Source: Acidovorax sp. NB1
Lineage (GTDB): Bacteria; Pseudomonadota; Gammaproteobacteria; Burkholderiales; Burkholderiaceae_C
Reading direction: 5' to 3'
NCBI RefSeq assembly: GCF_005405905.1
Contig: NZ_BJHU01000010.1
Location: forward strand, 17,191-81,190
DNA: 64,000 bases
The notes beneath the pieces are model-generated. The model saw only the letters and a list, made by a program, of their open reading frames with translations. It was not told the origin of the DNA and did not search any database. The position numbers and the translations under genes are program-made. Shown one piece after another: positions 9,843 through 19,306 of this stretch (position 1 is the stretch's first letter; each line of letters opens with the position of its first letter).

Positions 9843-10772
9843 ATGTCCCTGTTCAGCTGGTTCAGCCGTAAACCCGCCCCCCCCAAGCCCCGGCCAGCCG
9901 CAGAACCGTCGGGTCTGTTGAATGCTGACGCCACCGTGCCGCTCCACCCCGGCCGCATGGGCAAACCCCTGGTCGAGCCGGCTCCCCCCGAACACGCCGC
10001 CAACCGCAAGAACGAGCGCATGGAGCGCCGCGAGCTGCTCTACACCGTGGTGCGCGATGCCATGGTGCGCGCCGGGGTGCTGTCTGCCAGCTACAAATTC
10101 AAGGTGCTGTCGCTGGACCAGCGCGGTCGCCAGTTCCTGGTGATGATGGACCTGGCGCGCGAATACGGCGGCGAGACCGTGCGCCTGTCCGAAATCGAGG
10201 CGCTGATCGCCCAGACCGCCAAGACCCGCTACGACATCCTGGTGACGGCCGTGTACTGGCGCATCAACGACCATGTGGCCGTGGGCATTCCGCAGAAAGG
10301 CGTGGCACCCCAGGGGGCTGCTCTGCCCGTGTCGGCCGCGCCCGTGGCGGCGGCCGTGCGTCGGCCCCCGGCGGCCGCTGCGGCGCCGGTGGCGCCAGCC
10401 GCCCCGGTCTTGCCCGTGATCCAGGCACCGGCGCCTGCCGCCCCTGCTCCGGCTGCCCCCGTGCGCCCCGCAGCGCCCGTCGTGGCTGCCGCGCCGACCC
10501 GGCCCCCGGTGGCCGCGCCGGTGGGCGAGCAGCGCCCGGCGCCCCGGTTCGAGCCCATTGAGGCCGACGAGGTGGCCGCCTTCAAGCGTGCATTGGCCAA
10601 CGCCGCAGGCGCCACAGCCGCCCCGGCAGCGGCCGCCAAGCCAGGTGTGCCCGTGCGCTCCGGGCCACTGCTGCCCCCGTCGCAGCCCACCGGTTTTGAA
10701 GACACCGAAATGCCCGGGGCCGACAGCCCCTCGCCCGACCTGAGCAGCACCCAGTACGGCGAGCTGCGCTGA
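9843..10772 (+). CDS. Conserved-looking hypothetical protein, Ala/Pro-rich C-terminal half
   Basis: 309 residues, function not recognised. Residues 1-60 are basic and Pro-rich. About 60-150 look like a folded alpha/beta domain (ERRELLYTVVRDAMVRAGVL, then FLVMMDLAREYGG, then YDILVTAVYWRIND). Residues about 155-240 are almost only Ala, Pro and Val, and a second short folded segment with EADEVAAFKRALANAAG follows. There is no signal peptide or membrane helix, so it is probably cytoplasmic with a long flexible linker. AGAAAG-type purines precede the ATG. A strong terminator follows the stop, so it is transcribed alone. Confidence 0.8.
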   Translation: MSLFSWFSRKPAPPKPRPAAEPSGLLNADATVPLHPGRMGKPLVEPAPPEHAANRKNERMERRELLYTVVRDAMVRAGVLSASYKFKVLSLDQRGRQFLVMMDLAREYGGETVRLSEIEALIAQTAKTRYDILVTAVYWRINDHVAVGIPQKGVAPQGAALPVSAAPVAAAVRRPPAAAAAPVAPAAPVLPVIQAPAPAAPAPAAPVRPAAPVVAAAPTRPPVAAPVGEQRPAPRFEPIEADEVAAFKRALANAAGATAAPAAAAKPGVPVRSGPLLPPSQPTGFEDTEMPGADSPSPDLSSTQYGELR

Positions 10773-10795
10773 GCATCACCGGTCCCCCCAAGCGA

Positions 10796-10825
10796 GAAGC
10801 CCTCCATGCAGAGGGCTTCTTTTTT
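10796..10825 (+). terminator. Rho-independent terminator
   Basis: GAAGCCCTC, loop CATGCA, GAGGGCTTC, then TTTTTT: a 9-bp perfect stem 23 bp after the stop of the Ala/Pro-rich gene. It could limit readthrough towards apt, which runs in the opposite direction. Confidence 0.9.
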
Positions 10826-10871
10826 GCCTGAGGCGTCGAAAATCAGGAGGCGCGGCGAACCGGCTGGCGCC

Positions 10872-11426
10872 TCAGTGCCCTGCGAAATCCACCAGCGTGT
10901 ACAGCGGCAGGCCCGATTCGCGCAGGCGTTCGGAGCCACCCAGTTCGGGCAGGTCCACGATGGCGGCGCCTTCGGTCACCGTGGCGCCCAGTTTTTCGAG
11001 CAACTTCTTGCCCGCCATCATGGTGCCGCCGGTGGCGATGAGGTCGTCGATCAGCAGCACGCGGTCACCGGCCTTCACGGCGTCGGTGTGCAGCTCCACG
11101 GTGGCGCTGCCGTACTCCAGCTCATAGGTTTCCTCGACCGTGGTGAAAGGCAGCTTGCCCTTCTTGCGGATGGGCACGAAGCCCACATTGAGTTCATAGG
11201 CCACCACGGCGCCCAGGATGAAGCCGCGCGCATCCAGCCCGGCCACCACGTCGGGGCGCAGGGCCTTGTCCATGTAGCGGTGCACGAAGGCGTCGATGAG
11301 CACGCGGAACACCTTGGGGTCCTGCAGCAGCGGCGTGATGTCACGGAACTGCACGCCGGGTGCGGGCCAGTCGGGCACGGTGCGGATGTGCTGGCGGAGG
11401 TAGTCGTTGACGCTGAGTGGCTGCAT
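10872..11426 (-). CDS. apt: Adenine phosphoribosyltransferase
   Basis: Salvages adenine to AMP with PRPP. 184 residues, the usual length. Begins [21 protein letters not shown]; conserved [13 protein letters not shown] and the PRPP-binding motif [13 protein letters not shown] are intact. The start ATG at 11424-11426 is chosen by homology; the upstream sequence is pyrimidine-rich with no clear Shine-Dalgarno. An in-frame extension of 110 codons upstream is low-complexity and is rejected. Its promoter shares a 200-bp divergent gap with the GGDEF-EAL gene. Transcribed alone. Confidence 0.96.
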   Translation of the reverse strand: MQPLSVNDYLRQHIRTVPDWPAPGVQFRDITPLLQDPKVFRVLIDAFVHRYMDKALRPDVVAGLDARGFILGAVVAYELNVGFVPIRKKGKLPFTTVEETYELEYGSATVELHTDAVKAGDRVLLIDDLIATGGTMMAGKKLLEKLGATVTEGAAIVDLPELGGSERLRESGLPLYTLVDFAGH

Positions 11427-11629
11427 GGGAAAAGAGAGGGGGGTCAAGGGGCGCGGGTGTGGGGGCGTCGGACAACGGCTTTCCCGCGCGAAGGGCTGAA
11501 GTGTAATCAGCCGCCTGCATGCGCTTTTCTGCGCTCCCGGGGCCACCGCCAGCCCCCATAATGTTTCACTGCTGTTACACCCCACGGCCGGCTGCATTGC
11601 AGGCGGCGCCCCCCACAGAAGATTGGCCC

Positions 11630-14600
11630 ATGCCCATCTCCATCCTGCTGATTGAAAGCGACCACTCCCATGCCCAGGCGGTAGTGGGCGCATTGGCAGA
11701 CCCCTGGTCGGGCTGGCAGGTGGAAGCCCGCGCCTCGCTGGCGGAAGCACGGGCATTCTTGCAGCAGCACCGGCCCGATGTGGTGCTGGTGGCCCAGAGC
11801 ACCCTGGGTGGCGCGGCCTATGACCTGCTGCAGTTGCTGCAGGGTGTGCCCGCCATCATCATCGTGCGCATGGGGGCCGAAACCCACGCGGCGCAGGCCA
11901 TGCGGCATGGGTTTGACGACTTTGCCGTGCAGGATGCAGCCCTGGACTACCTGCTCACGCTGCCCGCGCAGATCGACGCGGTGCTTGAACGCAGCACCGG
12001 CGCCCGCGCCCGCCTGGCCGCCGAGGCCATGCTGGCGCGCCAGCACCGGCTGCTGCAGGCCATCTCGCGCGCCCAGGGCATGTTCATTGCCAGCTCCGGG
12101 CCCCGGGCGGCGTTCGAGGCCCTGCTTGAAGAACTGATGTTCCTCAGCCAGAGCGCATTTGGCCTGGTGGGCCAGGTGCAGCGCGCGCCGGACGGACACC
12201 CGTTTCTGCGGGTGCACGCCATGACCGACATCAGCTGGGACGCCGCCTCCCGCGCGCTGTATGCGCAGCACGCCGAGGAGGGCATGGTGTTCGACAGCCT
12301 GCACTCCCTGGTGGGCGCGGCCCTGGTCTCTGGCGAGCCGGTCATCAGCAACGACGCGTGCCACGACCCGCGTGCTGCAGGCACCCCGCCGGGCCACCCC
12401 GTGCTGCGCACCTACCTGGGCCTGCCCATCCACGCGGCGGGCGAGCTGGTGGCCATGGTCGGCCTGGCGAACCGCAGCGAGGGGTACTCGCAGGCGGATG
12501 TGCAATTCCTGCAGCCCCTGCTCAACACCGTGGGCCAGCTGGAGACCGCACGCCGCGCCGAACTGGCCCGCAGCGCGGTCGAGGCCGAGCTGCTGCGCAC
12601 CAGCGCCCTGCTGGGCGAAAAAACCCGGGCGCTGGAGGTCACGCTGGCCAACATCTCCCAGGGCATCACCAACGTGGATGCCGAGGGGCGCATCCGCGTC
12701 TACAACCGGCGCTACCTGGAGCTGCTCGACCTGCCTGAGGCGCTGCTGGCCAGCCAGCCCAAGGTGGAGGACGTGGTGCGCTACCAGACCGAGCGCGGCG
12801 ACTTCGGGCCGCAGTTCCAGCTCATCGAGCCCATGGCGCGCAACTACGTGGCCTCGGAGTACGCGGCCCATGGCGGTCAGCTGACCATGCCCGACTCCTA
12901 CGTGCGGCGCACGCACAACGGCCGCTACATCGAGGTGCGCACGCGCGCGCTGGAGCCCGGCGGCCGGGTGCGCACCTTCACCGACGTGACCGACTACCTC
13001 AGCACCCTGGAGGCCCTGCGCCTGAGCGAGGCGCGCTGGCGCAGCCTCACCCAGCTCTCCTCGGACTGGTACTGGGAGCAGGACGCGGAGTTCCGCTTTG
13101 TGCGGCTGGACGGCAACGCCCAGCAGAAAACCGGCGTGCCCGACGAGGTGCACTACGGCCTCACGCGCTGGGAGTTGCCCGACACCTTTGTGGACGAAGG
13201 CCAGTGGCGCGACCACCGCGCGCTGCTGGAGGCGCACCAGGTGTTCCACGACTTCGAGATGCAGCGGGTGACCCACGACGGCCAGCCGATCTGGGTGTCG
13301 ATCAGCGGCGAGCCCATCTTCGATGCCGAAGGCACCTTCACCGGCTACCGGGGCGTGGCGCGCGACATCACCGAGCGCAAGCTGGCCGAGGCCCAGATCC
13401 AGCGTCTGGCGTTTTACGACGAACTCACCGGCCTGCCCAACCGGCGGCTGCTGATGGACCGGCTGGAGCGCGCTGTGGCCGCCAGCACCCGCGAGGGCAA
13501 CCATGGCGCCCTGTTGTTCCTCGACCTGGACAACTTCAAGGGCATCAACGACACCATGGGCCACGAATGGGGCGACCGGCTGCTGGTGCAGGTGGGCGCC
13601 CGCGTGAGCGCCTGCGTGCGCGCCACCGACACCGTGGCGCGCCTGGGGGGCGACGAGTTTGTGGTGGTGATCGAAGGCCTGCACACCGAAGAGGCAGAGG
13701 CCGCCGCCGAGGCCGAAGCAGTGGCGCAGAAAGTGCTGGTCGCGCTCAACCAGCCCTACCAGGTCGAGGGCTGCGAGATGCACAGCACGCCCAGCATCGG
13801 CATCGCGCTGTTTCTGGACGCGCAACAGCCGGTGCAGGAGCTGCTCAAGCGCGCCGACCTGGCCATGTACCAGGCCAAGGCCCAGGGGCGCAACACGCTG
13901 TGTTTTTTCGACCCCGCCATGCAGGCGGCGGCGTCGGCGCGCTCGGCGCTGGAGGGCGACATCCGCCTGGGGCTGGCGCGCACCGAATTCCTGCTGCACT
14001 ACCAGCCGGTGGTGGACGAAACCGGCCAGCTGCTGGGCGCCGAAGCCCTGGTGCGCTGGAACCACCCGCAGCGCGGCATGGTGTCGCCGGCCGACTTCAT
14101 CCCGCTGGCCGAACAGACCGGCCTCATCCTGCCCCTGGGGCGGCAGGTGCTGGCCATGGCCTGCAGCCAGCTTGCGCTGTGGGCTGCCGACCCCGCCAAG
14201 GCGGACTGGACCTTGTCCGTGAACGTGAGTGCGCAGGAATTCCGCCAGAGCGACTTTGTGCAGGACGTGCTGGCCGTGCTGCGCGACTCGGGCGCGGATG
14301 CGCGGCGGCTCAAGCTGGAACTCACCGAAAGCCTGCTGCTGCACGACGTGGAGGACAGCATCCTCAAGATGCAGGCCCTGCGCACGCTGGGCGTGGGTTT
14401 TTCGCTGGACGACTTCGGCACCGGTTATTCGTCGCTGAGCTACCTCAAGCGCCTGCCGCTGGACCAGCTCAAGATCGACCAGAGCTTTGTGCGCGACGTG
14501 CTCACCGACCCCAACGACGCCGCCATCGCCTGCACCATCATCACCCTGGCCCACAGCCTGGCGCTGGACGTGGTGGCCGAGGGCGTGGAAACCGAAGGCC

Positions 14601-14683
14601 AGCGCGCGTTTTTGCTGCGCAACGGCTGCAAACGCTTCCAGGGCTACCTGTTCGGGCGGCCCGGGCCTGCCGCCTTGCTTTGA
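11630..14683 (+). CDS. Multi-domain GGDEF-EAL protein (c-di-GMP synthesis/degradation)
   Basis: Predicted c-di-GMP enzyme of 1017 residues. In order: a receiver-like N-terminal domain (about 1-120, [12 protein letters not shown]), a GAF-like domain (about 170-320), two PAS domains (about 360-490 and 505-610), GGDEF at 673-677 with an I-site RATD five residues upstream, and an EAL domain with EAL at 805-807 and DDFGTGYSS near 927. Both catalytic signatures look intact. No transmembrane helix is evident, so it should be cytosolic. The start at 11630 ([10 protein letters not shown]) is chosen because 37 upstream codons look non-coding. Its TGA stop is joined to a family R repeat. Confidence 0.92.
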   Translation: MPISILLIESDHSHAQAVVGALADPWSGWQVEARASLAEARAFLQQHRPDVVLVAQSTLGGAAYDLLQLLQGVPAIIIVRMGAETHAAQAMRHGFDDFAVQDAALDYLLTLPAQIDAVLERSTGARARLAAEAMLARQHRLLQAISRAQGMFIASSGPRAAFEALLEELMFLSQSAFGLVGQVQRAPDGHPFLRVHAMTDISWDAASRALYAQHAEEGMVFDSLHSLVGAALVSGEPVISNDACHDPRAAGTPPGHPVLRTYLGLPIHAAGELVAMVGLANRSEGYSQADVQFLQPLLNTVGQLETARRAELARSAVEAELLRTSALLGEKTRALEVTLANISQGITNVDAEGRIRVYNRRYLELLDLPEALLASQPKVEDVVRYQTERGDFGPQFQLIEPMARNYVASEYAAHGGQLTMPDSYVRRTHNGRYIEVRTRALEPGGRVRTFTDVTDYLSTLEALRLSEARWRSLTQLSSDWYWEQDAEFRFVRLDGNAQQKTGVPDEVHYGLTRWELPDTFVDEGQWRDHRALLEAHQVFHDFEMQRVTHDGQPIWVSISGEPIFDAEGTFTGYRGVARDITERKLAEAQIQRLAFYDELTGLPNRRLLMDRLERAVAASTREGNHGALLFLDLDNFKGINDTMGHEWGDRLLVQVGARVSACVRATDTVARLGGDEFVVVIEGLHTEEAEAAAEAEAVAQKVLVALNQPYQVEGCEMHSTPSIGIALFLDAQQPVQELLKRADLAMYQAKAQGRNTLCFFDPAMQAAASARSALEGDIRLGLARTEFLLHYQPVVDETGQLLGAEALVRWNHPQRGMVSPADFIPLAEQTGLILPLGRQVLAMACSQLALWAADPAKADWTLSVNVSAQEFRQSDFVQDVLAVLRDSGADARRLKLELTESLLLHDVEDSILKMQALRTLGVGFSLDDFGTGYSSLSYLKRLPLDQLKIDQSFVRDVLTDPNDAAIACTIITLAHSLALDVVAEGVETEGQRAFLLRNGCKRFQGYLFGRPGPAALL

Positions 14684-14745
14684 TTGCTATTAAATATATA
14701 GCTATAAAGGCATGATGGACGCGCGGTAAGGCCGATTTTTAGTCA
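14681..14745 (+). repeat. Family R repeat at the stop codon of the GGDEF-EAL gene, copy R3
   Basis: Starts TGATTGCTATT, where TGA is the stop codon of the preceding gene, then an ATAGCTAT arm, TGATGGACGCGCG and a T-run. A 26-bp block (14684-14709) is identical to copy R5 at 26941-26966. Confidence 0.75.
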
Positions 14746-14834
14746 AACTTCGGTACGCGCTCTGCAACAGGCGCCACTCGCAGGCCAGCACGGCCAAGCA
14801 ACGGCCGCCCCGCAACGAGGGCTGCTCAGGGGGA

Positions 14835-16820
14835 TCACCCTCTGAGCAGCTTGTCCTCCGCCAGCGCCAGCGCCGCCGGGTGGCCCGACAGCACCAGCGT
14901 GTCGCCTTCGGCCAGCAGGGCCTCGTCCACCGCCGCGCTCATGTGGCCGTTGCCGCGCCGCAGGTTGACCACGCGCACGCCCATCGCGGGCAGGGCCAGC
15001 TGGCCCAGGCTGCGGCCCAGGGCCGTGGCGCCCGGCGGCAGGTTCAGTGTGGACAGGCGCTCCTGGTCGCGCTCGTGGGCCGTGTCGTCGTCGGCGCCGT
15101 GGAAGTAGCCGCGCAGCAGGTTGTAGCGCGCGTCGCGCTGGTCCTGCACCAGGCGCAGCACGCGGCGCATGGGCACACCCACCAGGGCCAGCGCGTGGCT
15201 GGCCAGCATCAGCGAGCCCTCGATGGCTTCGGGCACCACCTCGGTCGCGCCGGCCTCCTGCAGCTTGTCCAGGTTGGCGTCGTCCTGCGTGCGCACCACC
15301 ACGGGCACCTGGGGCGCATGCGAGCGCGCGTTGGCCAGCACCTTCAGGGCTGCGGGCACGTCGATGTAGGTCACGGCCACGGCGCTCGCGCGTACCAGGC
15401 CGGCGGCCATCAGCGCCTGCAGGCGGGTGGCGTCGCCATACACCACCGAATCGCCCGCCGCAGCGGCCTGGCGCACGCGGTCCGGGTCCAGGTCCAGCGC
15501 CATGTAGGGGATGCCCTCGTGCTCCAGCATGCGCGCCAGGTTCTGTCCGCAGCGGCCGTAGCCGCAGATGATCACGTGCTTGCTGGTGTTGATGGATTTG
15601 CGCGCAATCGACGTCATCTGCAGCGACTGCTGCAGCCAGTCGCTGGCCACCAGCTTCATCACGATGCGGTTGCTGTACATGATGAGGAAAGGCGTGGCCA
15701 GCATCGACAGCACCATGGCTGCAAGGATGGGGTTCATCAGCGCGGGCTGCACCAGGCCATTGCCCTGCGTGAGCGACAGCAGCACAAACCCGAACTCGCC
15801 CGCTTGCGCCAGGTACAGCCCCGTGCGCAGCGCCACGCCGGTGGTGGCGCCCATGCCGCGTGCCAGCACCAGGATGATCAAGAGCTTGAGCACCAGCGGC
15901 ACCACCAGCAGCGCCAGCACCAGCGCCCAGCGGTCCACCAGGATGTGCCAGTCCAGCATCATTCCGATGGTGATGAAGAACAGCCCCAGCAGCACGTCGT
16001 GGAAGGGCCGAATGTCCGTGCCCACCTGGTGCTTGTATTCCGTCTCGGACACCAGCACCCCGGCGATAAAGGCGCCCAGCGCCAGGCTCAGGCCCGCCAC
16101 CTCGGTCAGCCAGGCCAGCCCCAGCGTGATCAGCAGCAGGTTCAGCATGAACAGCTCGTCACTCTTGCGCCGCGCCACCAGCGTGAGCCACCAGCGCATC
16201 ACCCGCTGGCCGCCCGTAAGCAGCAGGCCCACCAGCACCGTGGCCTTGATCAGCGCCCAGCCCAGCGAGGTCAGCAGCTGGTCGGGCGACGATCCCAGGG
16301 CCGGAATCAGCACCAGCAGCGGCACCACGGCCAGGTCCTGGAACAGCAGGATGCCCATCACCCGCCGGCCGTGTTCGCTTTCCAGCTCGGCGCGCTCGGA
16401 CATCAGCTTGACCACAATCGCTGTGCTGCTCATGGCCATCACCCCCGACAGCGCCAGCGCTGTCTGCCAGCCCATGTCCCACACCCCGCCCGCCCAGTGC
16501 GACAGCACCAGCGCCAGGCCAGACACGACGGCCATCGTCAGCACCACCTGCATCAGCCCCAGGCCAAACACCTGCTTGCGCATGGCGCGCAGCTTGGGCA
16601 GGCTGAACTCCAGCCCGATGGCAAACATCAGGAACACCACGCCAAACTCGCCCAGGTGGCGCACGCCTTCGGAGTTTTGCGCCAGCGCCAGCGCATGTGG
16701 CCCGATGAGCACCCCGGCCGCCAGGTAGCCCAGCATGGGCGGCAGCTTCAGGCTGCGGCAGGTCACCACGCCCAGCACCGCGGCCAGCAGGTAAAGCAGT
16801 GTGAGGGCGAGAGAAGACAT
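14835..16820 (-). CDS. CPA2-family monovalent cation:proton antiporter, KefB/KefC type
   Basis: Membrane antiporter for K+ or Na+ against H+. 661 residues. About 12-13 transmembrane segments fill residues 1-390, starting LALTLLYLLAAVLG. A TrkA-N (RCK) domain follows with the nucleotide-binding fold HVIICGYGRCGQNLARMLE near 415, and a TrkA-C domain at about 555-655. The start ATG at 16818-16820 puts the first helix at the N-terminus; an upstream extension of 26 codons is unlikely. It is divergent from kdsD with a 125-bp gap. An E. coli-like order would place yrbG there, which is a different exchanger family. Confidence 0.92.
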   Translation of the reverse strand: MSSLALTLLYLLAAVLGVVTCRSLKLPPMLGYLAAGVLIGPHALALAQNSEGVRHLGEFGVVFLMFAIGLEFSLPKLRAMRKQVFGLGLMQVVLTMAVVSGLALVLSHWAGGVWDMGWQTALALSGVMAMSSTAIVVKLMSERAELESEHGRRVMGILLFQDLAVVPLLVLIPALGSSPDQLLTSLGWALIKATVLVGLLLTGGQRVMRWWLTLVARRKSDELFMLNLLLITLGLAWLTEVAGLSLALGAFIAGVLVSETEYKHQVGTDIRPFHDVLLGLFFITIGMMLDWHILVDRWALVLALLVVPLVLKLLIILVLARGMGATTGVALRTGLYLAQAGEFGFVLLSLTQGNGLVQPALMNPILAAMVLSMLATPFLIMYSNRIVMKLVASDWLQQSLQMTSIARKSINTSKHVIICGYGRCGQNLARMLEHEGIPYMALDLDPDRVRQAAAAGDSVVYGDATRLQALMAAGLVRASAVAVTYIDVPAALKVLANARSHAPQVPVVVRTQDDANLDKLQEAGATEVVPEAIEGSLMLASHALALVGVPMRRVLRLVQDQRDARYNLLRGYFHGADDDTAHERDQERLSTLNLPPGATALGRSLGQLALPAMGVRVVNLRRGNGHMSAAVDEALLAEGDTLVLSGHPAALALAEDKLLRG

Positions 16821-16945
16821 GGCTTCGATGCTATCCGAGGCTTGTGCGCCAGCAATGGTGTTTTCTGCAGGCGATGCACGGTCTGTGCCAGAGGGCATCC
16901 CGCCAGCAGGGCCCGCCCGGCATGCCCGGTCGATAGAATCCCCGG

Positions 16946-17947
16946 ATGACTCCCGCCTCCGCCGCGCTGCCCCCTTTTGATGCCGACCAGGCCCTGCGCC
17001 TGGCCCGCGAAACCTTCGACATCGAGGCTGCGGCCCTGGCGGGCCTGTCCGCCCGTGTGGATGCGGTGTTTGCCCAGGCCGTGCAGATGGTGCTGCAGGC
17101 CCGGGGCCGCGTGGTGGTCATGGGCATGGGCAAAAGCGGCCATGTGGGCCGCAAGATTGCTGCCACGCTCGCTTCCACCGGCACCCCCGCGTTTTTTGTG
17201 CACCCCGCCGAAGCCAGCCATGGCGACCTGGGCATGGTCACGGGCGACGACCTGGTGCTGGCCATCTCCAACAGCGGCGAAAGCGGCGAACTCACGGCCA
17301 TCCTGCCCGTGTTGCGGCGCCTGGGCGCACCCCTGATCGCCATGACGGGCGGCCTGCAGTCCACCCTGGCGCGTTATGCCGACCTGGTGCTGGACTGCAG
17401 CGTGGAGCGCGAGGCCTGCCCCTTGAACCTGGCCCCCACCGCCAGCACCACGGCCCAGCTGGCCATGGGCGACGCGCTGGCCGTGGCCCTGCTGGACGCC
17501 CGGGGCTTCCGCCCCGAAGACTTTGCCCGGTCGCACCCCGGCGGTGCACTGGGCCGCAAGCTGCTCACCCATGTGAGCGACGTGATGCGCTCGGGCACCG
17601 AAGTGCCGCGCGTGGCGCCTGACGCCTCGTTCAGTGACCTCATGCGCGAGATGAGCGCCAAGGGCCTGGGCGCCTCGGCCATCGTCGATGCCGCCGGGCA
17701 GGTGCTGGGCATCTTCACCGACGGCGACCTGCGCCGCCGCATCGAGGCCGGGGCCGACCTGCGCACAGCCACGGCTGCCCAGGTCATGCACCCCCATCCG
17801 CGCCGCATCGCCCCCGACGCGCTGGCTGTGGACGCCGCTGAGATGATGGAAGCCCACGCCATCACCAGCGTGTTGGTGCTGGACGCAGCGGGTGTGCTGG
17901 TGGGCGTAGTGCACATCGGCGACCTGATGCGCGCCAAGGTGATCTGA
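16946..17947 (+). CDS. kdsD: D-arabinose 5-phosphate isomerase
   Basis: Converts ribulose 5-phosphate to arabinose 5-phosphate, the first step of Kdo synthesis for lipopolysaccharide. 333 residues. A SIS domain at about 45-175 has GMGKSGHVGRKIAATLASTG and ISNSGESGE; two CBS domains occupy about 215-330. The TGA stop overlaps the kdsC ATG, giving a coupled kdsD-kdsC-lptC operon. The family length matches (about 328 in E. coli). Confidence 0.96.
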   Translation: MTPASAALPPFDADQALRLARETFDIEAAALAGLSARVDAVFAQAVQMVLQARGRVVVMGMGKSGHVGRKIAATLASTGTPAFFVHPAEASHGDLGMVTGDDLVLAISNSGESGELTAILPVLRRLGAPLIAMTGGLQSTLARYADLVLDCSVEREACPLNLAPTASTTAQLAMGDALAVALLDARGFRPEDFARSHPGGALGRKLLTHVSDVMRSGTEVPRVAPDASFSDLMREMSAKGLGASAIVDAAGQVLGIFTDGDLRRRIEAGADLRTATAAQVMHPHPRRIAPDALAVDAAEMMEAHAITSVLVLDAAGVLVGVVHIGDLMRAKVI

Positions 17948-18519
17948 TGATGGCGATGGTTCCGCAGACCTCTCCCTCCCCCGCCCTGCAGATCGACCCC
18001 GAACTGCTGCTGCGCGCCCAGGGCGTGCGCGTGGCCTTTTTCGACGTGGACGGGGTGCTCACCGACGGCAGCCTGTACTTCAGCGAAGCGGGCGAGACGA
18101 TCAAGCGCTTCAACACGCTGGACGGCCACGGTCTCAAGCTGCTGCAAAAAGCGGGCATCACCCCCGCCGTGATTACCGGCCGCGACTCCGCTCCGCTGCG
18201 TGTGCGCCTCAAGGCCCTGGGCGTGGAGCACGCGGTGTTCGGCACCGAAGACAAACGCCCTGCCGCCGAGCAGATGTTGGCCACCCTGGGCCTGAACTGG
18301 TCGCAGGCGGCGGCCATGGGCGACGACTGGCCCGACCTGCCTGTCATGCGCCGCAGCGCGTTTGCGTGCGCACCTGCCAACGCCCAGACCGAGGTGCGCC
18401 ATGCGGCCCACTTCGTGACCCAGGCGCGCGGGGGCGACGGTGCGGCGCGTGAGCTGTGCGACCTGCTGCTGGTGGCCACGGGCCGCTATGCCGCACTGCT
18501 GGCGGACTACACCGCATGA
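17947..18519 (+). CDS. kdsC: 3-deoxy-D-manno-octulosonate 8-phosphate phosphatase
   Basis: HAD-family phosphatase releasing Kdo from Kdo 8-phosphate. 190 residues. Motif I FFDVDGVLTDG at about 31-41, motif II in AVITGRDS, the conserved Lys in EDKRPAAEQML, and motif IV MGDDWPDLP. No cap domain, as in the tetrameric KdsC class. Its start overlaps the kdsD stop by one base and its stop overlaps the lptC ATG by 4 bp. A second ATG is the next codon, so the exact start may shift by one residue. Confidence 0.95.
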   Translation: MMAMVPQTSPSPALQIDPELLLRAQGVRVAFFDVDGVLTDGSLYFSEAGETIKRFNTLDGHGLKLLQKAGITPAVITGRDSAPLRVRLKALGVEHAVFGTEDKRPAAEQMLATLGLNWSQAAAMGDDWPDLPVMRRSAFACAPANAQTEVRHAAHFVTQARGGDGAARELCDLLLVATGRYAALLADYTA

Positions 18520-19133
18520 TCCGTGTGATCCGCCAGGGCTGGGACCAGCTCTCGATCTACCTGCCCGTGCTGCTGATGGGCCTGCTGGCCCTGGGCACCT
18601 GGTGGCTGGTGCGCAACGCGCCCATGCCGCAGCTGCCCGCCATCGACCGGCCCGTGAAGCACCAGCCGGACTATTTCATGAAGTCCTTTTCGGTGAAGAC
18701 GTTCGATGCCACAGGCCGCCTGCAGAGCGAAGTGCAAGGCATTGAAGCGCGGCACTACCCCGACACGGACACGCTGGAGATCGACCGGGTCCGCATGCGC
18801 TCGATCGGCCTTGACGGCCGGCTCACCGTGGCGACCGCCAACCGTGCGTTGAGCAATGCCGATGGCTCGGAGGTGCAGCTGTTTGGCAACGCCGTCGTGA
18901 CCCGCGAGCCCCTGCCCGCCAAACCCGGGGCGCCAGCGCAGCCGCGCCTGGAGTTCCGTGGCGAGTTCCTGCATGCCTTCACCAACACCGAGCGCGTGCG
19001 GTCCGACCAGCCTGTCACGCTCACGCGGGGCAACGACCGCTTCACGGCCGATGGCATGGAGTACGACAACCTCGACCAGGTGCTGCAATTGCGCGGGCGC
19101 GTGCGCGGCATGATCCTGCCGGGCAAGAAATGA
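18516..19133 (+). CDS. lptC: LPS export ABC transporter periplasmic protein LptC
   Basis: Bitopic inner-membrane protein passing lipopolysaccharide from LptBFG to LptA. 205 residues. One transmembrane segment at about 13-32 (IYLPVLLMGLLALGTWWLV) is followed by a periplasmic beta-jellyroll domain containing DYFMKSFSVKTFDATGRLQSE. The ATG at 18516 overlaps the kdsC stop. lptA, lptB and rpoN, which often follow, are not in this window; instead a family A repeat and an SDR gene follow. Confidence 0.93.
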   Translation: MIRVIRQGWDQLSIYLPVLLMGLLALGTWWLVRNAPMPQLPAIDRPVKHQPDYFMKSFSVKTFDATGRLQSEVQGIEARHYPDTDTLEIDRVRMRSIGLDGRLTVATANRALSNADGSEVQLFGNAVVTREPLPAKPGAPAQPRLEFRGEFLHAFTNTERVRSDQPVTLTRGNDRFTADGMEYDNLDQVLQLRGRVRGMILPGKK

Positions 19134-19137
19134 GACA

Positions 19138-19250
19138 ACTCCCTGAGTCGCTTCGCGCCTTCCCCCTTCTCTCTACGCGCTTCGCGCTAGGGGGAGGGGG
19201 ACGCAGCCAGCGGGGCGGGGCGGGGCGGCCCTTGCGCTGCTGCCCGCGCA
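19138..19250 (+). repeat. GC-rich dispersed repeat, family A, copy A1
   Basis: Begins 5 nt after the lptC stop with CTCCCTGAGTCGCTTCGCGCC, continues with pyrimidine-rich TTCCCCCTTCTCT, an AGGGGGAGGGGG segment and GGGGCGGCCCTTGCGC. The same block order occurs at A2-A5. Confidence 0.7.
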
Positions 19251-19306
19251 TGGTGCGCGCCAGTTTCACGCGCCGTGGGTGATTCACAGCACAACGGATA
19301 ACTGAG

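Noticed and set aside
11507..14554. Very long open frame (over 1000 codons) on the minus strand opposite the GGDEF-EAL gene
   Set aside because: It mirrors codon positions of a well-supported gene in GC-rich DNA. Its product is His/Gln/Val/Gly-rich and has no recognisable domain.
14780..14834. Possible sixth family A copy after the Kef gene
   Set aside because: It has GGCCGCCCCGC and CAGGGGGA pieces, but the CCCCTGAG hairpin is not placed as in other copies.
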